DNA of 64,000 nucleotides from Heterohyrax brucei (lineage: Eukaryota; Chordata; Mammalia; Hyracoidea; Procaviidae), in assembly GCA_028571685.1 (NCBI GenBank), contig CM053164.1, positions 38,118,501-38,182,500 on the forward strand. Reading direction: 5' to 3'. The notes below the pieces were generated by a model. That model ran no database searches and was not told the DNA's origin. It saw nothing but the letters and a program-made list of their open reading frames with translations. The position numbers were made by a program, and so were the translations under genes. This document shows, in pieces, positions 23,225 to 34,549 of this stretch. Each line of letters starts with the position of its first letter. Position 1 is the stretch's first letter.

Positions 23225-23462
23225 AACACGAAGTGAGCCCTTCAGATTCTTTCCTTCACTATCATGTGTTCGGTATTCATACATGTTGTTGTATGTATCG
23301 GTAGTTTGATCATTTTGTTGCTAATATTCTATTGTATACATATATACTAGCTGTTTATTCACCTGTGATGGGCGGTTGTTATTTCCACTCATGACTGTTA
23401 TGAATAAAGTCTCCATGAATATTGCTGTTATGAACGTTCTTGTACAAGGTTTTTTCTGGACA
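23225..23462 (-). repeat. Old L1 fragment (minus strand)
   Basis: TGGGCGGTTGTTATTTCCAC and TGAATATTGCTGTTATGAAC are minus-strand ORF2 3' sequences of an old L1. Confidence 0.65.
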
Positions 23463-23463
23463 T

Positions 23464-23752
23464 GTTGTTGTTGTTAGGTGTCACAGAGTTGGCTCTTAGT
23501 GACATTGTATATAGTGGAACAAAACATATCCCAGTCGTGAGCTGTCTTCACCATTGTTGCTAAGTCTGGGTTCATTTTTGAAACCACTGGGTTAATCCTT
23601 TTCATTGAAGGTATCTCTTTTTTACTGACTCTGTTTTTAACAAGCATAATGTCCTTTTTCAGGGACTGGTCCCACCTGATAATGTGTCCAAAGTATACTA
23701 GACAGTCTCCCCAACCTCACTTCTAAGGAGTGTTCGATGTCCTAGTAGAAGC
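23464..23752 (-). mobile_element. RTE LINE, 3' end
   Basis: It begins with the (GTT)n terminus at 23464, then the RTE end sequence and the last RT codons: on the plus strand AAGCATAATGTCCTTTTTCA, complementary to the conserved C-terminus. Several small deletions leave no open frame. It may belong to the same insertion as the RTE pieces at 27.5 and 30.9 kb. Confidence 0.75.
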
Positions 23753-23884
23753 ACTGGACACTATGATAGAAAGTAAAACAAAACTTTTATTGAAGGAAAA
23801 ATTTCATTCACACAGGCTGCTGCTGCACATGGTCTCTCTTACAGGCAGAGTAAGCACAGGCCAAAGGTTTCACATCAAGAGAGT
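23753..23884. other. Short unassigned segment between RTE and L1
   Basis: About 130 bp with no match I recognise. Confidence 0.4.
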
Positions 23885-24043
23885 CCAGGGAAAGGACTGC
23901 AATTCTAATCTCAGACAAAATCAATTTTAATGTAAAATCCACGGTTGTGGACAAAGATGGACACTATTTATTGCTGAAAGGTTCAGTACACAAGCAAGAC
24001 TTAACTACATTAAATATTCATGCACCTAATATCAGAGTACCAT

Positions 24044-24302
24044 ACTCCCAGGGGAACCCCAAAACCACTGGACCATCAATTGAGGTCTTCTAGTGGAGAT
24101 CTCAGGGTGCACCTCTTTTGATTCTTGTGTTGCCAGTGAGACACAACTTTGTGAGCTCCATTGCAGCTATTACTGGTGGTAGCCGGGCATCATCTGGTTC
24201 TTCTGGTCCCAAGTCGATGTAGGCACCCACTGACGTGAGTCTGTCTATCTTCTGGGTTGTCTTTACCTCATATCATTTTGGTCCTCAGTGAGCATCCGTT
24301 CC
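24044..24302 (-). repeat. Inverted copy of the L1 3' UTR segment
   Basis: This is the reverse complement of a region matching 26872-27149. Variants common to this pair but not to the other 3' UTR copies include GGTAAAGACAACC, GACTTGGGACC, AATCAAAAG and CTAGAAGACCTCAATTGATG. No A tail or duplication bounds it. Confidence 0.85.
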
Positions 24303-26460
24303 TGCTGAGTCGGGACCAACAAAATTCTTGCCAATAGAATACAACAACATATCCAAAAAATAATCCATCATGACTAAGTGAGATCCATACCAGGGATGCA
24401 AGGCTGGTTCAACATCAGAAAAACAATCAATGTGATTAACCACATAAATAATACAAAAGACAAGAATCACCTGATTTTGACTATTGATGCAGAAAAGGCA
24501 TCTGATAAAGTCCAACACCAATTCATGATAAAAAACTGTTAGCAAAATAGGCATAGATGGAAAATTTCTCAACACAACAAGGGCCATTTCTACAAAGCTA
24601 ACTGCCTACACTATCCTGAATGGAGAGAGACTGAAAGACTTTCCCTTGAGAACAGAAACTAGACAAGGATGCCCACTCTCACCTCTCCTATTCAACATAG
24701 TACTAGAAGTTCTAGCCAGAGCAATTAGACAAGACCAAGAAATAAAGGGCATCTGCATCGACAAAGAAGAAGTCAAAATCTCCCTGTTTGCATATGATAT
24801 GATTGTATATGCAGACAATCCCAAAGAATCTATAAGTGAACTGCTCAAACTGATAGAAGACTTCAGCAAAGTCTCAGGATACAAGATAAGCATAAGTAAA
24901 TCAGTAGGATTTCTTTATACCAACAATGAGACTGTTAATGAAGAAATCATCAAATCAATACCATTTACGATAGCCCCTAAGAAGATAAAGTACCTAGGAA
25001 TTAATCTAACCAGAGGAATAACAGACCTTTACAAAGAGAACTACAAGCCCTTACTACAAGAAACTAAGAGAGACTTAGATAAATGGAAAAACCTACCCTG
25101 CTCATGGATAGGAAGACTTAACATTGTGAAAATGTCTATTTTACCCAAGGCAATCTACTTATATAATGCAATCACAATACAAGTTCCAGCATCATTTTTT
25201 AATGAGATGGAGAAACAAATCACCAATTTTGTTTGGAGAGGGAAGAAGCTCCGGATAAGTAAGTTACTACTAAAGAAGAAGAACACACTGAGAGGCCTCT
25301 CACTACGTAACCTTAGACCATACTACACTGCCGCGGTGGTCAAAACAGCCTGGTACTGGTATAAGAACAGACAGATCAATCAACGGAAAAGAACTGAGAC
25401 CCCAGAGATGACACCATCTGCCTATGAACAGTTGATATTCGACAAAGGCCCTAAGATGTTAAACTGGGGTAAAAACAGTATCTTCAACAAATGGTGCTGG
25501 CAAAATTGGATATCCATCTGCAATAAACTGAAACAAGATCCATATCTTACACCTTATACAAAAACCAACTCCAAATGGATAAAAGACCTAAATATCAAAC
25601 CTAAAACGATAAAGCTCATCCAAGAAAAGGTAGGAACAACAATGGAAGTTTTAACACAATGCAGACAGACTTCAAAACCTGTCAAACAAACCACAATCAT
25701 CAGAAGAGAAAAATAGATAAATGGGAACTATTAAGAATCAAACACTTTTGCTCATCGAAAGATTTTGTTAATAGAATTAACAGGCCACCTACAGAATGGG
25801 AAAAAATATTTGGCAACTCTATGTCAGACCAATGCCTTATCTCCATAATCTATAAGATACTACAAAATATCAATAAGAAGAAGATGAATCATCCAATTAA
25901 GTGATGGGCAAAGGAGATGGACAGACATTTCTCTAAAGAGGAGATCCTGGCAGCCAAAAAACACATGTGGTCATGTTCATGATCTTTAGTTATTAAAGAA
26001 ATTCAAATCAAGACTAAAATGAGATACCATCTCACCCCAACAACGTTGGCCATGATCCAAAAAACACAAAACAATAAATGCTGGAGAGGCTGTCGAGAAA
26101 GTGGAACTCTTCTACACTGTTGGTGGGGTTGCGAAATGGTCCCAGCCTCTTTGGAAAGCAATCTGGTGCTTCCTTAAAAAAATGAATCTAGATATACCAT
26201 TTGACACAGCAATTCCACTACCTGGAATAGATCCTACAAAATCAAGGCCTTGCACACCAATAGAGACATGCACAAGAATGTTTATTGCAGCACAGTCCAT
26301 GATAGCAAAAAGATGGAATCAACCCAGATGCCCAACAACAGACGAATGGATAGCTAAAGTATGGTATATATACTCAATGGAGCACTACGCAGTGATAAAG
26401 AATAATGATGAAACCTGGTTTCAACTGGAAGACATTACATTGAATGAAAGTATTCAGTGA
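24303..26460 (+). pseudogene. L1 ORF2, reverse transcriptase and C-terminal domain, inactivated
   Basis: Motif A survives as DAEKASDKV near 24498-24527. The main open frame, 24646-25716 (356 codons), starts in the conserved [13 protein letters not shown] block and runs through the RT thumb and connector to K-N-R and IFDKGP motifs. The catalytic motif reads FAYDM at residues 48-52: the first of the two metal-binding aspartates has become tyrosine, which should abolish polymerisation. Stops lie upstream of 24646. A frameshift near 25700 moves the remainder to the frame of 25659-25904. A further break precedes 26101-26460, the C-terminal cysteine-rich region. It is the most intact L1 coding sequence here, but not functional. 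Confidence 0.88.
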
Positions 26461-27491
26461 CAAAAAGACAAATATTGTGAGACCCCTACGATAAGATCTC
26501 AAAAACAGACTTACATATAGAAGAATAGACTCTTTAACAGCTGCAAGGGAAGGGAGGGAGGAAGGGTGGGGGGAGGGCTTAGTTTAGATAGTTGCTAGAA
26601 ATCTGGTTGGGTGAAATCGGTGATAGCACACATTAGAAACAAAAACAATATCAAGTGGACTTCAGCATAACTTGAATATTCCTTCCACCTTAACCCAATA
26701 TTGCAAGGATAGAGTAGCTGGGGCAGGGGGTAGGGGACCACACTCTTAGGTGAAATCGAGGCCAATTGGCACAACTAGTGTTTTGCTAAAAGGGCTCTCT
26801 GCACTCCACATTGGTGAGTGGCATCTGGGGTCTTAAGAGCTACCAAGCTGCCATCTGAGGGCACAGCAAATGGTCCCAACTCAGCAGGAATGGATGCTCA
26901 CCGAGGACCAAAATGACATGGGGTAAAGACAACCCAGAAGATAGAGAGACCCACATCAGTGGGTGTCTACATTGACTTGGGACCAGAAGAACCAGGTGGT
27001 GCCTGGCCACCACCAGTGATAGCCGCGATGGAGCTCACTAAGTTGAGTCTCACTGGCAACACAAGAATCAAAAGGGGTGCACCCTGAGATCTCCACTAGA
27101 AGACCTCAATTGATGATCCAGTGGTTTGGGGGTTCCCCTGGGAGCATGGCCCCTGGCCCTGATGCTGCCCTTGCCTATAAATCATAATGAAGGTTCACTC
27201 TTCGGATGTGAATGGATTGGACTTCGCGATGCAGAGTGACCATACATTGGATGCACTTTATGGTTCTATGCATCTATAGGATATCATCCTGCGGACCACT
27301 GGCTGGAGGAAGGAGAGTGGGTGGAGAGGAGGGGAAAGGAGACTGTTGGGAGGATGAGAAATGTATGGAGCAGAGAAGAATAGTGTTCTGTCACGGGGCA
27401 GGGAGGGCAGTGGAAGCTGCATATAGATGGGCATGTAAATTTATATGGGAATGTGCATTTTCACTCAGTCATAATAAATAAATAAATAAGG

Positions 27492-27700
27492 ATGTAATGC
27501 ATACTGAGGGCTATATGCAGTCTTTGATCTTCATCAGTAAGTGCTTCAAGTCCTTTTCACTTTCAGCAGGCAAGATGGTGCCATCTGCGTATCGCATGTT
27601 GTTAATGAGTCTTTCTCCAATCCTGACACCACATTCTTCTTCATATAGTCTAACATCTTGCATTACTTGCTCAGCAAACAGATTGAATAAGAATAGTGAA
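27492..27700 (-). pseudogene. RTE LINE reverse transcriptase fragment
   Basis: The minus-strand frame (27511-27714) encodes the palm region with MRYADGT, the YXDD catalytic box in which the second aspartate has become glycine. Upstream LFAEQVMQDV and downstream SEKDLKHLL fit the RTE clade. The upstream part of the same RTE continues at 30850-30945, beyond the L1 inserted at 27701. Its 3' side ends at the tail of the previous L1. Confidence 0.85.
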
Positions 27701-28514
27701 GGGGGCGTAGTCAAGATGGAGGACTAGACACCTGTCTCCTTAAGTCGCTGCAAAAACTAAGGCCAGGATTGATAATTAAGTAGAGCCTTCTAGACACCCA
27801 GTGAACCCTAGGACATGGCATAGAGCTGTCATTTTGGACTATCTGCCACTGAACAGGAAACAACTTTTCTTTCACTGACCCCTGCCCTTGGTGCATGGTG
27901 GACTCTCGTGGACCAAAGGTGACTACCGGCTTTAACTTTTTTCCTTATTGTTAGCCTGTGGCAGCGACTGGGCTTAACTGGCAGCAAAGTTCTGCCACAC
28001 TGCTGATGTGACTAGTGAGTGGAATAGCCACACTCTGAGACCCTGGCTCCAGACTCTGAGCACCATGGCCCCTCCACCCCTCTTTCTGAACCTCCACTAT
28101 TGATTCAGCTATTTCACAGCGGGTGGGAGAGCCTCTGTGGGACACCACCTTGTCAGATTGGGAGGTAGAGCTACCCAAACATAGGCCTTTGTCAGGGCTA
28201 ATTCCCAGGCTAGGAAGCAGTGCCAGCCTGAGGAGTGCTTCCCCAGAAGAAAAACTGTGTTTAGCTCAATTTACTGTTCTGGTAGGGCCCAGCACCTGAT
28301 GACAGCAGGGCAATAGCCTGCCCATACTTTGAATTAGATCACAGCATCTAGAGATGGATATAGAGGTGTCTCCATTGCCAGCTGGATGAAGGGCTCATGC
28401 ATCTGACAGCCTGACTATTTTTGGAAGCGGTCAGATCAGAGAAAAGACACAAGAAAAATGAAGAAACATTAAGAAACATGTGGGACTCTATCAAGAGGAT
28501 CAATCTATGATTAA

Positions 28515-28838
28515 TTGGAGTTCCTGAACAGGAAGGGACACCTGAAAACAGAGAGGATTGTTGTTGACTTGCTGACAGAAAACTTTTCTGAAATTACGAA
28601 AGAAGAGAACATAGATATCCAGGCCGCATGTCTATTTCCATACAATATAGACCTCAAAAGAAAGACACCAAGACATACTGTAATCATGCTTAACAAAATG
28701 AAACATAAGCAGAAACTCTTAAGCAGGGAAACTCAAAACAAAGCTAAGTTCAGAGAGAAGCCCTTTAGGCTTTTGTCTGACTTCTCAGCAGAAACCGTGT
28801 TGGCACAGAGGCAGTGGGTGGCACATTCAAAGTCTTGA
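28515..28838 (+). pseudogene. L1 ORF1 C-terminal part and inter-ORF spacer
   Basis: The first part resembles the RNA-recognition and C-terminal domain of ORF1p (LTENFSEITKEENIDIQ). The coiled coil is deleted. The frame runs on into the inter-ORF spacer and has no meaning beyond about 28640. ORF1p normally coats L1 RNA, and this fragment cannot trimerise. Confidence 0.7.
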
Positions 28839-29449
28839 AGGAGAAAAACTTCCAACTAAGAATTATATATTCTGCAAACTGTCTTTCAAATATCAAAATG
28901 AAATTAAGATAAACAGAATACAGATAAACAGAAACTCAAAGACTTTGTAAAAAACAAACCAAAGATACAAGAAATACTGAAAACACATTCTTGGCTTGGA
29001 AGAACAAAATCATTAACTCTATATTTTAGGAGATAGTACAGGACACATTATCCAGAAACCTACTCAGTTAGGGAAGGCACAAAACACCAACCAAAGCTAT
29101 AATACTAAAAGAAGTGATCCAGTGATCATATCATGAAAACTATGATACCATCACATTAAAAAGAGGGATATACTGAAGTAGTTATAGTCCATCCAGATGG
29201 AGAGGAAGTTAATAAGATATTTATAAGTTAAAATTGGGTTTAAACATACATTATTAGGGGAGATCATCAGGGTAGCCACAAAGCATGACAAAGAAGTGAC
29301 ATATCAAAACAATAAATGCAGTATAGGAGTCTCAACAAACACAAAATCAACAATGAAAAGGGTAAAAAATCAACCCATAAAGAAGGATGTCCCAGAACAG
29401 AAAGTAAGAGCAACAGAGGAAACACCACCACAAAAATAAATACATCATA

Positions 29450-29728
29450 ATGATGGCACTAAACATCTACTTATCAATAATTACATTAAAGGTAAATGGA
29501 CTGAACACTCCAGTAAAGAGACAACAAGTGATATCTTGGATCAAAAGACGTGACCCATCTATATGCTGCTTACAAGAAACTCACCTTAGACTTAAAGATA
29601 TGAACAAACTGAAAATTAAAAGATGGAATAATATATACCAAGCTAACACTACACAAAGAAGAGCAGATGTGGCAATACTAGTCTCAGATAAAATAGATTA
29701 TACTGTAAAAAAAAAAAAAACTCAATAA
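29450..29728 (+). pseudogene. L1 ORF2 N-terminus (endonuclease domain), truncated
   Basis: From the ORF2 start region the frame encodes an AP-type endonuclease beginning. It includes LKVNGLN with the metal-coordinating asparagine, and CCLQETHL with the catalytic glutamate. It then continues to VAILVSDK before an A run and stop. About 90 of the roughly 230 endonuclease residues remain. This is exactly the N-terminal part missing from the L1 at 23885-27490. Confidence 0.85.
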
Positions 29729-30849
29729 ATATGATACAGAGACCTCATTGCAACAATTAAGCACCTAGAACTTGTGACATATACAGAACTTTCTATCCAT
29801 CATGTTGAGTGAAATTAGTCAGCAGCACAAGGACAGATACAGTATGAGACCCCTACTTTAAGGAATTGAAAACTGACTCATGTACAGAAGACTCTTTGAT
29901 GGTTGCAGGAGAGGAAGGGATGGAGAGGTCTGGTTATAGATTTGATAGTTGATAGAAATTTGATAGGGTGAAACCAGTGACAGCACACATTAGAAAGAAG
30001 ATCAGTTTGACTGGACTTCAACATAACCTGAAAACTCTTCCAATCTTAACCCAATAGGTAAAGACAGAGTAGCAGGAGCAGGGGGCCAGGGACCATGCTC
30101 TCAGAGGACATTGAGACCAATTGGTATAACTAGCCTATTGCTAAGAGAGTCCTTTCCACCCCATATTGATGAGTGGCATCTGGGGTCTTAAAAGCTAGCA
30201 CGCTGCCATCTGAGGTACACCAAATAGTCCCAACTGATCCAGAACCGATGATCACCAAGGACAAAAATGACACAGGGGAAAGACAACCCAGAAGACAGAA
30301 AGACCCATGTGAATAGATGACTACATCAACATGTGACCAGAAAAAACAAATGGTGTCTGGCCACCTCCAATGACAGCCATGATGGGGCTCACAAAGTTGA
30401 GTCCCAGTGGCAACACAAGAATAAGAAGGGGTGCACCCTGACAACTCCACTAAAAGATCACAACTGATGGTCTGAAAGCCTAGAGGTTCTCCTGGGAGGA
30501 TGACCCCTAGACCCAAAGCTGTCCCTAACCATAAATCATTATTGAGGTCAACTCATCAGACAGGTATGGATTGGATTCAGCAACACAGAGTGACCATGTT
30601 GTGTGTGCACTTTATGGTTCTATGTATCCATAGGATGTTGCCCAACTGGCCTCTCACTAGAAGGGAGTGGAGAGGGTAGAGGAGAGGGGACAGGGGTTTG
30701 TTAAGAGGATGTGACTTGTATAGAACAGAAAGGAGGAGTGTGCTGTTACCAGGGAAGGAGAGCAGTAGGAGACGTACATAGGCAGGCATGCAAAGTTAAC
30801 TGGATTGTACTTTCACTCAATCACAATAAATTAAAAAATTAGAAAAAAA

Positions 30850-30945
30850 AAGAATAGTGAAAGGATGCCACCTTGACCCATACCTTTTCTGATGTTAAGT
30901 CATGCACTATCTCTTTATTCTGTTCTCCCTTTATTCTTTATTTTG
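30850..30945 (-). mobile_element. RTE LINE, continuation after the L1
   Basis: This is the upstream RT segment of the same RTE as 27492-27700, as shown by the shared 12-bp duplicated target. Confidence 0.75.
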
Positions 30946-31195
30946 GGCAAATCTGCTGCAAAAGATTTCTTCAAAGTGTTAGAAAGCAAATATGTCACCT
31001 TAAGGACTAAGGTATGCCTGTCCAAGCTATGGTATTTTCAACTATCTCCTGTGCAGGCAAAACCTGGACAATGAATAAGAAAGACCAAAGAATTGCTGCA
31101 TTTGAATTATGGTGTTGACAAAGAGTATTGACTATACCACGAACAGTCAGAAGAATGAATAATCTGTTTTAGAAGAATAGCTGAAGTAGATGTGA
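30944..31195 (+). pseudogene. RTE RT C-terminal fragment in opposite orientation
   Basis: On the plus strand it encodes GKSAAKDFFKVLESK then KVCLSKLWYFQLSP, the part of the RTE protein downstream of the palm. It stands head to head with the minus-strand RTE at the GGGCAAATCTGCTGC joint (30944). Confidence 0.8.
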
Positions 31196-31400
31196 ACTTT
31201 AGAATCTGAGGTACTGGTATATCTGAATTAGGTGACTTCTAACCAAAATTTACAACTCCATTTAGAATTAAACTAAGATCTTAATTTCTACTCTTCTAAA
31301 GAAAACATTCGGCTTTTTGCCAGTCTTACTGATTAAAATAGAAAAAGTCAGAATTTCTAAGCAAATCTGCTGCTTGAAAGACCTTGTAGACATAGCTTTT
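31196..31400. other. Unassigned AT-rich spacer
   Basis: No recognisable repeat or gene. Confidence 0.4.
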
Positions 31401-32345
31401 TGTTTCTCTTAGATGAATGTCTAGCAGTGAAATTGTTCTCATAGTAAGTGTATGTTTAACTTTTAAGAAATTGATATGAAGTTTTCCAAGCAATTAAACC
31501 ATGTTACACTTACACTAGCAATGTATGAGAGTTCTAGCTGCTCCATATCTCACCAACACTTTATCTTGTCAGCCTTTCTCATGTTAGCTACTATCTTGGT
31601 CACCTAGCTCTACTGTAACAGAAATACCACAGTGGGCAGTTTAACAGACAGAAGTTTACTTTTTCACAGTCTAACAGGCTAGAAGATCAAATTCCGGGAA
31701 TCAGCTTCAGGAAAAGCTTTTCTCTGTAGGCTCTGGAAGAAGTTTCTTGTCATCGATCTTACCCTAGACTAAGAGCTTCTCTGTGTAGGAACTCTAGATC
31801 CAAAGAACACTCTCTGCTCCTGATACTGCTTCCTTGCTGGTACGAGGTCCCCATGTCTCTCTGCCTACTTCTCTCTTCTATATCTACAAAGATAGTTACT
31901 TAAGACTTTGCCTAATCTTGTAAATATCATCAGTATAAGTGCTGCCAATCCATCTTATTAACATCATAGTGACAGGATTTATAACACATAAGAAAATCTC
32001 GTCAGTGACAAAATGGTGGACAATCACACAATACGGAAAGTCATGGCCCAACCTAGTTGACAGATAACTTAGGGGTACACAACTCAACCCATGACACCCA
32101 TCCCAACAGCTATATAGTGTCATCTCATTGTGATTTTAATTTGTGTTTCCCTGATGAGTAATAATGTCAAACACTACTTCACATGCTTACTGGCCTGTTC
32201 ATTTGTTTTTCTTTGTAGAGTGTCTCTTCAAATCTTTTGCCCATTTGAAAAATCTGATTGCTTATTTTATTATTATTGTTATTCAGTTCTATGAGGTCTT
32301 TAAACACTCCAGATGCAGGCATTTCATCCTGGTATCCGGCTTGTG
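31400..32345 (-). repeat. Old L1 ORF2 region (minus strand), split by an LTR
   Basis: 31400-31590 and 32100-32345 are collinear minus-strand L1: TATCTCACCAACACTTTATC on the left and TGATTTTAATTTGTGTTTCC on the right. They are interrupted by the LTR at 31592-32096. Confidence 0.75.
31592..32096 (-). mobile_element. MaLR/ERVL-like solo LTR
   Basis: A minus-strand LTR of the same superfamily as 12251-12751 but an older subtype: it starts TGTCATGGGTTGAGTTGTG when reversed. I could not find a matching 5-bp duplication (flanks GCTAC and CCCAT), perhaps because of mutation. Confidence 0.8.
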
Positions 32346-32364
32346 TGTTCATTTCTTAATGGTG

Positions 32365-33115
32365 TATTTTTTTTTAATTTAGATATAATTCATATATCAT
32401 GCAACTCACCCTTAAAACATGCACAATTCAGTGTTTTTTTTTATTATAGTCACAAAGTCATGCAACCATCCCCACTATCTAATTGCAGAACATTTTCATC
32501 ATCTCCAAAGGAAACCCCACATACATGAGCAGTCACTCTCCCTTCCCCATGACAACTACTTACATACTTTCTGTCTCTGTGGAGATGTTGTTTGCGTATT
32601 CAGGACACTTCATATAAATGAGATTACACAACATGTGGCCTTTTATTTCTGGCTTCTTTCACTTAGCATAACATTTAAATGGAAGAGCTAAAAGAGAAAA
32701 TGACCTAAATGTCCATCCACTGGTGAATGGATAAACAAAATGGGGTATATCCATACAAAGGAATAGTATTTTGTTGTAGAAAAGAATGAAGTACTGATAC
32801 AAACTCCAGCTAAGGGGCAGAAACCAGGTACAAAAGTTTATATTGTGTAATTCCATTTATATGAAATGTCCAGATCAGGCAAATTCATAGAGATGGAAAG
32901 TAGATTAGTGGCTGCCAGGGGCTTAGGTGGGGAGAAGGTGGGCAGAAATAGGGAGTGACTGCTCATGGATACGGGCTCTCTTCTGAGGGTGATGAAAATG
33001 TTCTGAAACGAGATAGTAGTTAGGCCTGCAAGACCTTGTGTCTATACCTCCAACCGCTGATACAGTTTAAAACGCTGAATTTTATGGTATGTGAATTATA
33101 TCTCCATGAAAAAAG
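32365..33115. repeat. Old L1 3' ends in opposite orientations
   Basis: 32365-32690 is a minus-strand L1 3' end like the one at 8490. 32695-33115 is a plus-strand L1 3' end (CCACTGGTGAATGGATAAAC, GTGAATTATATCTCCATGAA). Confidence 0.7.
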
Positions 33116-34297
33116 AGGCTATTGTCTATATGAGGCTAGAGCCTAGGGAGAGGTCAGGGCTGGGGACTTACTTAACCATTAGTGAATCAGAGTAGAGATG
33201 ACATTTAAAGACATGCAAACAGAGAGGCTAACCGGGATAACCTATAAAGGGAGAGAATTGATGGAAGCCTGATGTCTAGAGAAACACCATGTTTAGAGTT
33301 TGGATGACAGAAGAGAAACTGGCAACGGAGACAGAGCAGGGCAGGCCAGAGAACGGAGATCGGGAGATACGGAGACACAGATTACACCAGTTATTATTAC
33401 AGATAATACCAACTGAAAATACATGGCACTGAACAGTGATTCTTGTACATGCACCTTCATGTATTCCTGTAGGATAAATCCTAAAGGCAGGACTTCTAGA
33501 TGCAAGGCACTTAGAATTTTGGCAGATACTGCAAATCTTCCCTCCCATCAGCATTGCGTGATAGTGTCGGTAACAAATAAAAGCTGTTTCTGTTCTGGAT
33601 CATGAGTGAGAGGATGGAAGTGCCTGCTGAACAGTGCCAGGCCCAGAGATGGCCCCTGGGAAGAGAAGGCAGGGTTGGGTTGTCCCTAATGACCTGCCCA
33701 ACCTGGCCAGCTGACCCACATGGCATGTAGCAAGAGTGACTAGTAGACCTAGGCAGGAATGCAGGGGTGAGTGATTAGTACTGCAGAAGCAGGGAGGAAC
33801 CCCTCTGGGAGTTTGGGAAAAGGAACAAAGCAACAAGGGGTCTCACACTGAGAGGAAGAGGTCCTGATTCTTAAATCCCAGCTGGCCACCAGGTGACTGC
33901 GTTATTTGGAGTAAGTCAGCTAGCTGCCCCGGGCTTCACATCTGCCAAACACAAGGACACCCTTCTGCCTGGGATCCCGGTAGCTCCTGTTTGAGAATAG
34001 GTCTTCCTTTTAAACCCAGCCCGCCAGATCTAGACAGTTTTCTCTTAGGAGATACCAGTCCTGTGGTGGTTTTTCTAGTCTCTGCTAGGGGCCAGGAGAC
34101 TGTGATTTCAAGTCAGCTTTGACCTGATCAGCTCCGTTCCATTTAGCAAGTATTTCACTCATCTCTCCCCAGGATGATTCCTGCAGCTTCCTAGCAGGTC
34201 TTTCTGCTGTCCTTTTAACCATCTGAGTCAACTGTCAACACAACTCAGCAAAGGGCAGCGTCCGGAATCCTGCACCCCTACAGGACCTGCACTCTCT
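33116..34297. other. No gene; weak MIR-like stretch
   Basis: About 33120-33250 resembles the unnamed ancient repeat at 6760. 33870-33960 has MIR character (GACTGCGTTATTTGGAGTAA). I see no exon with good splice sites. Confidence 0.4.
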
Positions 34298-34465
34298 AGC
34301 CTGGTGACATAGTGGTCACATGCTATGCTGCTATGTCTGTTAACAAAAGTCAGCTACCCAAATCCACCAGGTGCTCCTTGGAAACTCTGGGGCAGTGTCT
34401 ACTTTGTCCTATAGAGTCACTGTGAGTCGTAATCAACTTAAGGGCAGTGGGTTTTGGGTTTTGTA
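34298..34465 (+). repeat. AfroSINE (short form)
   Basis: The head is worn, but GGTGCTCCTTGGAAACTCTG and CACTGTGAGTCGTAATCAAC are clear. It is followed by a short CA-type repeat at about 34480-34520. Confidence 0.85.
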
Positions 34466-34549
34466 TTTGTTTTACATGTACATATGCACACCCACACGCA
34501 CACATACATGCACCAAGTACACACACGGTCCCACAGAAGCACACTCCTG

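Larger units (their letters stand above)
23885..27490 (+). mobile_element. Rearranged L1 LINE with an inverted 3' UTR segment inside
   Basis: The order is: endonuclease-domain sequence (+) at 23885-24043, 3' UTR sequence in reverse (-) at 24044-24302, reverse transcriptase to the end of ORF2 (+) at 24303-26460, and 3' UTR (+) with an A/T-rich repeat tail (AATAAATAAATAA) ending at 27490. The endonuclease-RT linker is missing where the inverted piece sits. The inverted piece shares many specific variants with this same element's own 3' UTR. Confidence 0.88.
27701..30849 (+). mobile_element. L1 LINE with both ends intact and three internal deletions
   Basis: It is flanked by a perfect 12-bp duplication AAGAATAGTGAA (27689-27700 and 30850-30861), and the RTE target resumes at once. 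It begins at the L1 5' end (GGGGGCGTAGTCAAGATGG) and ends with an A tail, yet is only about 3.15 kb. Visible joints: 5' UTR to mid-ORF1 at about 28437; EN domain interrupted at about 29710-29730 by an A run; EN directly to the end of ORF2 at about 29795. Confidence 0.93.

Noticed and set aside
24044-27149. Twin-primed L1 with 5' inversion
   Set aside because: The inverted piece is 3' UTR, also present in the normal place, and plus-strand EN lies further upstream; twin priming does not give this order.
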